From NCBI GenBank assembly GCA_026786045.1, contig JAJAYV010000281.1, positions 1-6,080 of the forward strand: DNA of 6,080 nt, given 5' to 3'. This DNA is from Frankiaceae bacterium. Lineage in GTDB: Bacteria > Actinomycetota > Actinomycetes > Mycobacteriales > SCTD01. Below, piece after piece: positions 1 to 5,827 of this stretch; position 1 is the first letter of the stretch; the number at the start of each line of letters is the position of its first letter. The position numbers and the translations under genes are program-made. Below the pieces are notes generated by a model. It ran no database searches. It saw only the letters and a program-made list of their open reading frames with translations, and had not been told where the DNA came from.

Positions 1-301
1 CCTCGAGCCGGTCCACGGCGTTCGTCACGCTCGTCGGGTGCACCTGCAGGCGCAGGCTCGCCTTGGTGACGGGCAGCGCTCCGCTGCGGCTGAAGTGCAG
101 CAGCATGAGCAGCTCGTAGCGCGCAAAGGTCAGCCCGAGCGGGCGCAGCACGCCATCGACGCGGGCCTGCAGGAGCTGATGCGCGCGCATCACCGAGGTG
201 ACGGCGGCCATCCCCTCGGCGGCGTCCTCCCAGCCGTGGGCGACCCAGTTCCGGCGTGCCTCGGCGATGGGATCGAGGGGGCGGGTGTCGAGGGCGTCCA
301 C
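1..301 (-). CDS. MarR-family transcriptional regulator, C-terminal part missing
   Basis: This is a probable DNA-binding regulator of the MarR winged-helix family, with only its first 100 residues in the window. The chosen start is a GTG at 301, five bases after the icmF stop. The visible protein begins VDALDTRPLDPIAEARRNWV. A helical N-terminal dimerisation-type region (about residues 11-58) leads into LTFARYELLMLL (about 57-68), the usual helix before the HTH. Residues about 77-100 (LPVTKASLRLQVHPTSVTNA and on) match the recognition helix region, where MarR proteins typically read 'SVTxxVDRLE'. No good Shine-Dalgarno precedes the GTG, so translation probably depends on coupling to icmF. An internal ATG at 211 is a weaker alternative because it would remove the first dimerisation helix. 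MarR proteins usually repress nearby genes in response to small ligands, and the adjacent acyl-CoA mutase suggests an acyl-CoA or acid ligand, which is inference. The family call is firm; the target and ligand are unknown. Confidence 0.85.
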   Translation of the reverse strand, partial: MDALDTRPLDPIAEARRNWVAHGWEDAAEGMAAVTSVMRAHQLLQARVDGVLRPLGLTFARYELLMLLHFSRSGALPVTKASLRLQVHPTSVTNAVDRLE

Positions 302-306
302 CGGCG

Positions 307-3300
307 CTAGACGTTGCGGCGGTACTGGCCGCCGACCTCGAAGAACGCCTCGCTGATCTGACCCAGGGAGCACGACCGCACGGCCGTCATGAGCGCGTCG
401 AAGACGTTGCCGCCGGAGGTCGCCGCGGCCTGCAGCTGCGCGAGCGCAGCCGGTGCCTCGGCGCGGTGGGCCTCCTGGAAGGTGGCCAGCCGGTCGAGCT
501 GCGACTGCTTCTCGGCCTCGGTCGCGCGGGCGAGCTCGACGGTCGGCGGCTGCTCGTCGGTGGCCTCGGCGACGAAGGTGTTCACGCCGATGATGGGCAA
601 AGAGCCGTCGTGCTTCTTGTGCTCGTAGAGCATCGACTCGTCCTGGATGCGGCCGCGCTGGTAGCCGGTCTCCATCGCGCCGAGGACACCACCGCGCTCG
701 GCGATCCGGTCGAACTCCTCCAGCACGGCCGCCTCGACGAGGTCGGTGAGCTCGTCGACGACGAACGAGCCCTGCAGCGGGTTCTCGTTCTTGGACAGCC
801 CCCACTCCTGGTCGATGATCATCTGGATGGCGAGAGCTCGGCGGACCGACTCGTTCGTCGGCGTGGTGACCGCCTCGTCGTAGGCGTTGGTGTGCAGGCT
901 GTTGGCGTTGTCGTAGAGCGCGCACAGCGCCTGCAGCGTGGTGCGGATGTCGTTGAAGTCCATCTCCTGCGCGTGCAGGGACCGGCCGGACGTCTGCACG
1001 TGGTACTTCAGCTTCTGCGACCGCTCCGACGCGCCGTAGCGGTCGCGCATCGCGACGGCCCAGATCCGGCGGGCCACGCGGCCGAGCACGGTGTACTCCG
1101 CGTCCATCCCGTTGGAGAAGAAGAAGGACAGGTTCGGCGCGAAGTCGTCGATCGACATCCCGCGGGCGAGGTAGGCCTCGACGTAGGTGAAGCCGTTGGC
1201 GAGCGTGAACGCCAGCTGGCTCAGCGGGTTCGCCCCCGCCTCGGCGATGTGGTAGCCGGAGATGCTCACCGAGTAGAAGTTCCGGACGCGGTGCTCGACG
1301 AAGTACTGCTGGATGTCGGCCATGGCGCGCAGCGCGAACTCGGTCGAGAAGATGCAGGTGTTCTGGCCCTGGTCCTCCTTGAGGATGTCGGCCTGCACCG
1401 TGCCGCGGACGTTCGCCAGCACCCAGGCGCGCACCTCGTCGAGGTCGGCGTCCGGCTGCTGCTCGAGCTGCTGGTCGATCGCGGTGTTGAGGAACATCGC
1501 GAGGATCGCCGGCGCCGGGCCGTTGATGGTCATCGACACCGAGGTGCTCGGCGAGCACAGGTCGAAGCCGTCGTAGAGCACCTTCATGTCGTCGAGCGTC
1601 GCGATGGACACCCCCGACGTGCCTACCTTGCCGTAGATGTCGGGGCGGGGGTCCGGGTCGCGGCCGTAGAGCGTGACGGAGTCGAAGGCGGTGGACAGCC
1701 GGGTCGCGGAGCCGTTGGCGGACAGCACCTTGAACCGTCGGTTGGTGCGGAAGGCGTCGCCCTCGCCGGCGAACATGCGCGCCGGCGCCTCGCCCTCGCG
1801 CTTGAACGGGAAGACGCCTGCGGTGAAGGGGAAGTGACCCGGCAGGTTCTCGCTGCGCAGGAAGCGGACGAGGTCGCCGTGGCCGGTCAGCCGCGGCAGG
1901 GCGACGCGTCGGACCTTGCTGCCCGAGAGCGTCTCGCGGGTGAGCGCGATGCGGATCTCCCGGTCGCGCACGGTGTAGGCGAGCTCGTCGCCGGTGTGCT
2001 CCTCGACGCGTGCCGGCCAGGTCGCGAGCAGGTCCTCGACGTCGGGGGCGAGCACGACCTGCGACAGCAGCGCGTCGATCTCGGCGCCGTCCTGGACGAG
2101 CTCCCGGGTGGTGGCGAGGGCCTGCCGCCGCTGCGCGCGCTCGGCCTGTTCGGCGGTGGTGCGGTGGTAGTCGCGGACTGTCGCGGAGATGTCGGCGAGG
2201 TAGCGCTCACGGGCGGCCGGCAGCACGCTGGTCAGCCCCGTGGACGTGCGGGTCGCGACGTGTGTCAGCACCCCCTCGCTGACGACCAGGCCCTTCTCGA
2301 CGAGGCGGTCGCGCAGGTGCTGGTAGACGGCGGTGACGCCGTCGTCGGCGAAGCGGGCGGCGCTGGTGCCGAAGACCGGCATGTCCTCCCAGCTGCTGCC
2401 GAACGCCTCGCGGTTGCGCACGACCTGGCGCGCGACGTCGCGGCGCGCGTCCTCCGACCCTCGGCGCTCGAACTTGTTGATGGCGACGACGTCGGCAGCG
2501 TCGAGCATCTCGATCTTCTCGAGCTGGGAGGCGGCGCCGTACTCGGCTGTCATGACGTAGAGCGCGACGTCGCAGAAGTCGCCGATCGTGGCGTCGCCCT
2601 GGCCGACGCCGGGCGTCTCGACGACGACGAGGTCGTAGCCGGCGGTCTTGCACGCAGCGATCGCGTCGGACAGGTGCTCCGGCACAGCGCTGCTCGAGCC
2701 GCGGGTGGCCATCGAGCGGAAGAAGACCCGATCACCGTGCAGCGAGTTCATCCGGATGCGGTCGCCGAGCAGGGCGCCGCCGCCGCGGCGGCGCGTGGGA
2801 TCGATGGCGAGGACCGCCACCCGCAGCTTGTCCTCCTGGTCCAGGCGCAGCCGGCGCAGCAGCTCGTCGGTGAGCGAGGACTTGCCGGAGCCGCCGGTGC
2901 CGGTGATGCCGAGGACGGGCACCCGCGGCGTGCCCTCGTGCACGGCGGCGGCGAGCTCGGCCGAGCGCCCTGACTCGAGCACGGTCAGCGCGCGGGCCAG
3001 CACCGCCTGGCTGCCGTCGCGCAGGTCGTCGACGGACGGGGCGTCCGCGGAGAGGTCGACGTCGCAGGACTCGATGAGCGTGTTGACCATGCCGGCGAGG
3101 CCGAGGCGCTGGCCGTCCTCCGGCGCGAAGATGCGCACCCCACGGCTGCGCAGCAGCGCGATCTCCGCCGGGACGATGACGCCGCCGCCGCCCCCGAAGA
3201 CCTGCACGTGGCCGGCGCCCGCCTCGGCGAGCCGCCCGACCAGGTAGGAGAAGTACTCGATGTGACCGCCCTGGTAGGAGGAGACCGCGACGCCCTGGAC

Positions 3301-3480
3301 GTCCTCCTGGACGGCCGCGGTGACGACGTCCTCGACGCTGCGGTCGTGGCCGAGGTGCACGACCTCTGCGCCCTGGCTCTGCAGCACCCGCCGCATGATG
3401 TTGATGGACGCGTCGTGCCCGTCGAACAGGCTCGCCGCCGTTACGAAGCGGACGGGATGGGTCGGCACGTGCAGGTCCAT
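307..3480 (-). CDS. icmF: Fused isobutyryl-CoA mutase IcmF (B12 domain, G-protein chaperone, mutase)
   Basis: This cytosolic adenosylcobalamin-dependent radical enzyme interconverts isobutyryl-CoA and n-butyryl-CoA. It has 1057 residues, close to the family's usual size of about 1,050-1,100. Domains in order: a B12-binding domain (about 8-140) with DGHDAS at 20-25, where His22 is the expected lower cobalt ligand; a MeaB/ArgK-type GTPase (about 185-400) with P-loop GTGGSGKS at 194-201, ETPGVGQGD at 288-296 and NKFE at 335-338; a linker (about 410-540); and the mutase TIM barrel (about 545-970) with SISGYHIAEAGA at 739-750 and QTSGRSLHAQ at 829-838. Aligned by eye to methylmalonyl-CoA mutase, Phe557 and Gln706 replace the Tyr89 and Arg207 that hold methylmalonyl-CoA, as in isobutyryl-CoA mutases. 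Tyr743 and His744 match the catalytic Tyr243 and His244. The ATG at 3480 is preceded by AAGGAGG with 6-base spacing, which decides the start over a TTG at 3513. Some IcmF proteins also convert isovaleryl-CoA and pivalyl-CoA, which cannot be judged here. Confidence 0.96.
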   Translation of the reverse strand: MDLHVPTHPVRFVTAASLFDGHDASINIMRRVLQSQGAEVVHLGHDRSVEDVVTAAVQEDVQGVAVSSYQGGHIEYFSYLVGRLAEAGAGHVQVFGGGGGVIVPAEIALLRSRGVRIFAPEDGQRLGLAGMVNTLIESCDVDLSADAPSVDDLRDGSQAVLARALTVLESGRSAELAAAVHEGTPRVPVLGITGTGGSGKSSLTDELLRRLRLDQEDKLRVAVLAIDPTRRRGGGALLGDRIRMNSLHGDRVFFRSMATRGSSSAVPEHLSDAIAACKTAGYDLVVVETPGVGQGDATIGDFCDVALYVMTAEYGAASQLEKIEMLDAADVVAINKFERRGSEDARRDVARQVVRNREAFGSSWEDMPVFGTSAARFADDGVTAVYQHLRDRLVEKGLVVSEGVLTHVATRTSTGLTSVLPAARERYLADISATVRDYHRTTAEQAERAQRRQALATTRELVQDGAEIDALLSQVVLAPDVEDLLATWPARVEEHTGDELAYTVRDREIRIALTRETLSGSKVRRVALPRLTGHGDLVRFLRSENLPGHFPFTAGVFPFKREGEAPARMFAGEGDAFRTNRRFKVLSANGSATRLSTAFDSVTLYGRDPDPRPDIYGKVGTSGVSIATLDDMKVLYDGFDLCSPSTSVSMTINGPAPAILAMFLNTAIDQQLEQQPDADLDEVRAWVLANVRGTVQADILKEDQGQNTCIFSTEFALRAMADIQQYFVEHRVRNFYSVSISGYHIAEAGANPLSQLAFTLANGFTYVEAYLARGMSIDDFAPNLSFFFSNGMDAEYTVLGRVARRIWAVAMRDRYGASERSQKLKYHVQTSGRSLHAQEMDFNDIRTTLQALCALYDNANSLHTNAYDEAVTTPTNESVRRALAIQMIIDQEWGLSKNENPLQGSFVVDELTDLVEAAVLEEFDRIAERGGVLGAMETGYQRGRIQDESMLYEHKKHDGSLPIIGVNTFVAEATDEQPPTVELARATEAEKQSQLDRLATFQEAHRAEAPAALAQLQAAATSGGNVFDALMTAVRSCSLGQISEAFFEVGGQYRRNV

Positions 3481-3538
3481 CGCAGGCCTCCTTGGGCGGT
3501 GTCGAGGCCCCAAGGTACCTGGACGTCCTCGTACTTGG
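3481..3538 (-). promoter_or_regulatory. Candidate switch-like leader between the thioredoxin gene and icmF: two mutually exclusive hairpins
   Basis: In the minus-strand RNA, hairpin A pairs CCAAGTAC (3538-3531, directly after the thioredoxin stop codon) with GTACCTTGG (3518-3510), with one bulged base and a 12-base loop. Hairpin B pairs CCTTGGG (3515-3509) with CCCAAGG (3496-3490), 7 perfect pairs around a 12-base loop, and covers the AAGG of the icmF Shine-Dalgarno. Both use the CCTTGG segment at 3515-3510, so only one can form at a time. The pairings are read directly from the sequence; a regulatory role is inference. There is no U-tract, so neither looks like a standard intrinsic terminator, and the gap is too short to hold a B12 riboswitch. 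Confidence 0.4.
3487..3493 (-). promoter_or_regulatory. icmF Shine-Dalgarno
   Basis: AAGGAGG on the minus strand is a full match to the anti-SD core and sits 6 bases before the ATG at 3480. It fixes the icmF start. Its first four bases (AAGG) also form the end of a 7-base-pair hairpin stem, so access to it may depend on RNA folding. Confidence 0.85.
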
Positions 3539-3937
3539 CTAGGGCTCCAACGGGCGCGAGGCCAGGTCGGCGACGGTCGCCTCGAGCGCAGCGCGGCTGA
3601 CCGCGCCGGTGGAGCGGCCGATCTCGCTGCCGTCGGGGCCGAAGACGACCAGGGTCGGGATGCTGCGGACCTGCAGCAGCGCGGCGGTCCGCGGGTTGGC
3701 GTCGACGTCGCAGGAGGCGAAGCGGACCGGCCCGGCGTGGGCCGCGACGGAGCGGAAGACCGGCGCGAACGCCGTGCACGGACCGCACCAGGCGGCCCAC
3801 AGGTCGAGGACCGTCCAGGTCCCCTCGGTGAGCTCGAGGAAGGTGTCGTCGACCACGACCACGACCACGTCGTCGTCGACCGCTGGCTCCTCGGCCGGCG
3901 GAGCCGGCTCCTCGCCAGTGCGGCGGAACAGCCCCAC
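3539..3937 (-). CDS. Thioredoxin-fold protein with WCGPC active site
   Basis: This is a probable cytoplasmic thiol-disulfide oxidoreductase of 132 residues. The thioredoxin fold covers about residues 24-128, with the redox motif WCGPC at 50-54 (Cys51, Cys54), the preceding DLWAA strand end, and the cis-proline at SIPT (Pro94) followed by LVVFGPDG. No signal peptide or membrane segment is visible. The N-terminal 23 residues (MGLFRRTGEEPAPPAEEPAV then DDD) form a Pro/Glu/Ala-rich extension, making it longer than classical thioredoxin of about 105 residues. The start is taken as the GTG at 3937, two bases after the glpD stop, with a weak GGTGG seven bases upstream; tight coupling to glpD is likely. 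A run of six valines (24-29) flanked by aspartates opens the fold and comes from a triplicated hexamer. It could act as a general thioredoxin or a dedicated partner of a neighbour; the sequence does not say which. Confidence 0.9.
   Translation of the reverse strand: MGLFRRTGEEPAPPAEEPAVDDDVVVVVVDDTFLELTEGTWTVLDLWAAWCGPCTAFAPVFRSVAAHAGPVRFASCDVDANPRTAALLQVRSIPTLVVFGPDGSEIGRSTGAVSRAALEATVADLASRPLEP
3851..3868. repeat. Short tandem repeat GACCAC x3 inside the thioredoxin gene
   Basis: Three perfect copies of the hexamer GACCAC (plus strand; GTGGTC on the coding strand) encode Val-Val three times. They are flanked by more GTC/GAC triplets on both sides, which encode aspartates. The repeat is a multiple of three, so copy-number change would alter valine number without breaking the frame. 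Confidence 0.8.
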
Positions 3938-3939
3938 CG

Positions 3940-5649
3940 TCAGGCCACCGGCACGATGTCCGGCGCGCCGAGCCGCGCGGCGTCGGCGGTCGAGTCGTCC
4001 GGCTGGGCCTGCGCGTCGCGCTCCGCGGCGCCCCGGCCGCGGTAGTGCTCGACCTCGCGCGTCCGCTGGGCCGCGCTCCAGCCGAGCACGTCGCCCATGA
4101 GCTCGGCGACGACGGGGGCGGCGTCCACCCCGCGGTCCCACGACTCGATCGAGATGCGGGTGCGGCGGGCCAGGACGTCGTCGAGGTGCAGCGCGCCCTC
4201 GTCGGCGGCGGCGTGGACGACCTCGGCGCGCAGGTAGTCGTCGCTGCTCGGCAGCGGCTCGCCCAGCGACGGGTCGTCGGCGACCAGGGCCAGGACGTCG
4301 TGCACGACCGAGCCGTAGCGCTGGAGCAGGTGCTCGATCCGCGCGACGTGCAGACCGCTGCTGTCCGCGAGCGCGTGGCGCCGGTTCCACAGCGCCTTCC
4401 AGCCCTCGGCGCCGACGAGCGGGACATCCTGGGTGACGCACGCCGCGGTCACGCCGTCCATCGCCCGGACGGCCTCGTCGACGGCGTCCTGCGCCATGAC
4501 GCGGTAGGTCGTGTACTTGCCCCCGGCCACGACGACCAGCCCCGGCACGGGGTGGCCGACCAGGTGCTCGCGGGAGAGCTTGCTCGTCTGCTCGGACTCG
4601 CCGTGCAGCAGCGGCCGCAGCCCGGCATAGACGCCGACGACGTCCTCGGGGGCGAGCGGCGCGGCCAGCACCTTGTTGACCTCGTCCAGCAGGTAGCGGA
4701 CGTCGCGCGCGCTGACCGCCGGGTGGCTCTTGTCGAGCGACCAGTCGGTGTCGGTGGTACCGAGGATCCAGTGCCGGCCCCACGGGATGACGAACAGCAC
4801 GCTGGTCGCGGTGCGCAGGATCATCCCGGACTCCGAGGAGATCCGGTCCCGCGGTACGAGCAGGTGCACGCCCTTGGACGCGCGGACGTGGAACTGGCCA
4901 CGGGTCTGCGCCAGCGCCTGCGTCTCGTCGGTCCACACGCCGGTGGCGTTGACGACCTGCTGGGCGCGCACGTCGAAGGTGCGGCCGGACTCGAGGTCCT
5001 TCACGGTTGCGCCGGTCACCCGCTCGCCCTCGCGCAGCAGCCCGACGACGCGCACCCGGTTCGCGCAGGCGGCGCCGTAGGCCGCGGCGGTGCGCACGAT
5101 CGTCATGGTGTGGCGGGCGTCGTCGACCTGCGCGTCCCAGTACTGCACGGCGCCGACGAGGGCGTCGGGCGCCAGGGCCGGCGCGATGCGGCGCGCGGCG
5201 CGGCGCGAGAGGTGCTTGTGGCGCGGCAGCGACGGGCCGGTCCCCAGCACCGCGGCGAGCCCGTCGTACAGCGCGATGCCCGCCCCGACGTACGGCCGCT
5301 CCCAGCCGCGGCCGGTCAGCGGGTAGAGGAAGGACACCGGGCGCACGAGGTGCGGGGCCAGCCGATTGAGCAGCAGCGACCGCTCGCGCAGCGCCTCGGC
5401 GACGAGCCGGAAGTCGAGCATCTCGAGGTAGCGCAGGCCGCCGTGCACGAGCTTGCTCGAGCGGCTGGAGGTGCCGCTGGCCCAGTCGCGTGCCTCGACC
5501 AGGCCGACGCTCAGCCCGCGCGTGGCGGCGTCGAGCGCCGCGCCCGCGCCGACCACGCCGCCGCCGATGACGAGGACGTCGAGCACCTCCGCCTCGAGGG
5601 CGGCGAGGGCGGCGGTGCGGGCCTGCGGACCGAGGGAGGAGCTGGGCAC
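3940..5649 (-). CDS. glpD: FAD-dependent glycerol-3-phosphate dehydrogenase, aerobic type
   Basis: The enzyme oxidises sn-glycerol-3-phosphate to dihydroxyacetone phosphate and passes electrons through FAD to the quinone pool, acting peripherally at the inner face of the membrane. The protein has 569 residues from the GTG at 5649, near the usual actinobacterial length of about 570-590. An N-terminal Rossmann dinucleotide motif VIGGGVVGAG (27-36) is followed by the GlpD signature region SGTSSRSSKLVHGGLRYLE (58-76), the substrate/FAD barrel with WGRHWILGTTDTDW (290-303), and GGKYTTYR (376-383). A helical C-terminal DAO_C-type domain spans about 400-530, then an Ala/Asp-rich tail. The start is uncertain. 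GTG gives the N-terminus MPSSSLGPQARTAAL, resembling other actinobacterial GlpD starts, but it has no Shine-Dalgarno, and a better-looking ATG at 5677 lies in another frame. Downstream, the thioredoxin gene follows after 2 bases. Confidence 0.94.
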   Translation of the reverse strand: MPSSSLGPQARTAALAALEAEVLDVLVIGGGVVGAGAALDAATRGLSVGLVEARDWASGTSSRSSKLVHGGLRYLEMLDFRLVAEALRERSLLLNRLAPHLVRPVSFLYPLTGRGWERPYVGAGIALYDGLAAVLGTGPSLPRHKHLSRRAARRIAPALAPDALVGAVQYWDAQVDDARHTMTIVRTAAAYGAACANRVRVVGLLREGERVTGATVKDLESGRTFDVRAQQVVNATGVWTDETQALAQTRGQFHVRASKGVHLLVPRDRISSESGMILRTATSVLFVIPWGRHWILGTTDTDWSLDKSHPAVSARDVRYLLDEVNKVLAAPLAPEDVVGVYAGLRPLLHGESEQTSKLSREHLVGHPVPGLVVVAGGKYTTYRVMAQDAVDEAVRAMDGVTAACVTQDVPLVGAEGWKALWNRRHALADSSGLHVARIEHLLQRYGSVVHDVLALVADDPSLGEPLPSSDDYLRAEVVHAAADEGALHLDDVLARRTRISIESWDRGVDAAPVVAELMGDVLGWSAAQRTREVEHYRGRGAAERDAQAQPDDSTADAARLGAPDIVPVA

Positions 5650-5650
5650 G

Positions 5651-5677
5651 TCAGGGCGTCGCGTCGGCCGGGGACAT
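5651..5677 (-). other. Eight-codon reading frame just ahead of glpD (leader peptide or frameshifted glpD start)
   Basis: An ATG at 5677 opens a frame reading MSPADATP and ending in TGA at 5653-5651, one base before the glpD GTG. A TAnnnT hexamer lies 7 bases upstream of the ATG, the layout of leaderless actinobacterial genes. It may be a translated leader coupled to glpD. Alternatively, one base difference would join it in frame to glpD as its natural N-terminus, in which case it is a sequence error or a mutation. It may also be chance. Only the reading frame itself is seen directly. Confidence 0.35.
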
Positions 5678-5684
5678 GCCGGCC

Positions 5685-5690
5685 AGCCTA
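5685..5690 (-). promoter_or_regulatory. Candidate -10 element for glpD
   Basis: TAGGCT on the minus strand fits the actinobacterial -10 consensus TAnnnT. A transcript starting 7-8 bases later would begin at or next to the ATG at 5677, giving a leaderless mRNA. No convincing -35 hexamer is found 16-19 bases upstream (the region is GC-rich, with GACCTC or similar), so the call is tentative. Confidence 0.3.
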
Positions 5691-5723
5691 GGCGTCGGGG
5701 TCCCGCCGGAGGTCGGCCCCGCA

Positions 5724-5741
5724 GTCCACAGCCGGTCCACA
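5724..5741 (+). repeat. Two direct GTCCACA repeats, 11 bases apart
   Basis: GTCCACA occurs at 5724-5730 and 5735-5741, start to start 11 bases, about one helical turn. Each matches the last seven bases of the actinobacterial DnaA-box consensus TTGTCCACA, but the first two bases differ (CA and CG in place of TT). They could be tandem half-sites for a regulator or weak DnaA sites. The repeat is seen directly; the function is inference. Confidence 0.4.
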
Positions 5742-5770
5742 GGTGCGCCGGACCGCGTTGCCAGGCAGCG

Positions 5771-5788
5771 GTACGAGGTTGGTCGTAC
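5771..5788 (+). promoter_or_regulatory. Perfect inverted repeat GTACGA-N6-TCGTAC, operator-like
   Basis: Two perfect 6-base arms flank GGTTGG. The element lies 39 bases before the plus-strand ATG and about 120 bases upstream of the glpD start. An 18-base dyad of this type is typical of a dimeric repressor or activator site. It could also form a short hairpin in the 5' untranslated RNA of the exported-protein gene. Which protein binds, if any, is unknown. Confidence 0.4.
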
Positions 5789-5814
5789 GGCAGGCCGACG
5801 GGGCCCGCCCGGAC

Positions 5815-5820
5815 GAGGAG
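5815..5820 (+). promoter_or_regulatory. Shine-Dalgarno of the exported-protein gene
   Basis: GAGGAG sits 7 bases before the ATG at 5828 and supports that start. Confidence 0.8.
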
Positions 5821-5827
5821 AACCCCC

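Larger units (their letters stand above)
5650..5827. other. Divergent intergenic region between glpD and the exported-protein gene
   Basis: These 178 bases separate two divergently transcribed genes and must hold the promoter for at least the plus-strand gene. They contain the mini reading frame and TAGGCT near glpD, two GTCCACA direct repeats, a perfect GTACGA inverted repeat, and a Shine-Dalgarno next to the plus-strand ATG. A TTGCCA at 5758-5763 resembles a -35 hexamer for the plus-strand gene, but no clear -10 follows at normal spacing. Confidence 0.6.

Noticed and set aside
256..2973. Plus-strand 905-codon open frame opposite icmF
   Set aside because: It is antisense to a gene with clear IcmF motifs. 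The protein is rich in Arg, Val, Gly and Ala with no recognisable domain, as expected from a mirror frame in GC-rich DNA.
3481..3513. Earlier TTG start for icmF at 3513
   Set aside because: It has no Shine-Dalgarno and adds an Arg/Pro-rich 11-residue stretch, whereas the ATG at 3480 has AAGGAGG at ideal spacing.
3490..3515. Intrinsic terminator between the thioredoxin gene and icmF
   Set aside because: The stem is only 7 pairs, lacks a U-tract, and overlaps the icmF ribosome site.
3481..3538. Cobalamin riboswitch ahead of icmF
   Set aside because: A B12-dependent enzyme makes this worth checking, but the gap is only 58 bases and no B12-box-like core is seen.
3539..4936. Thioredoxin gene as the end of a 465-residue protein
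   Set aside because: The upstream part of that frame overlaps glpD in another frame and is Arg/Ala/Gly-rich with no domain; the thioredoxin fold is complete from the GTG at 3937.
4045..5691. Plus-strand 548-codon open frame opposite glpD
   Set aside because: It is the mirror of the well-supported glpD frame, with low-complexity composition and no domain.
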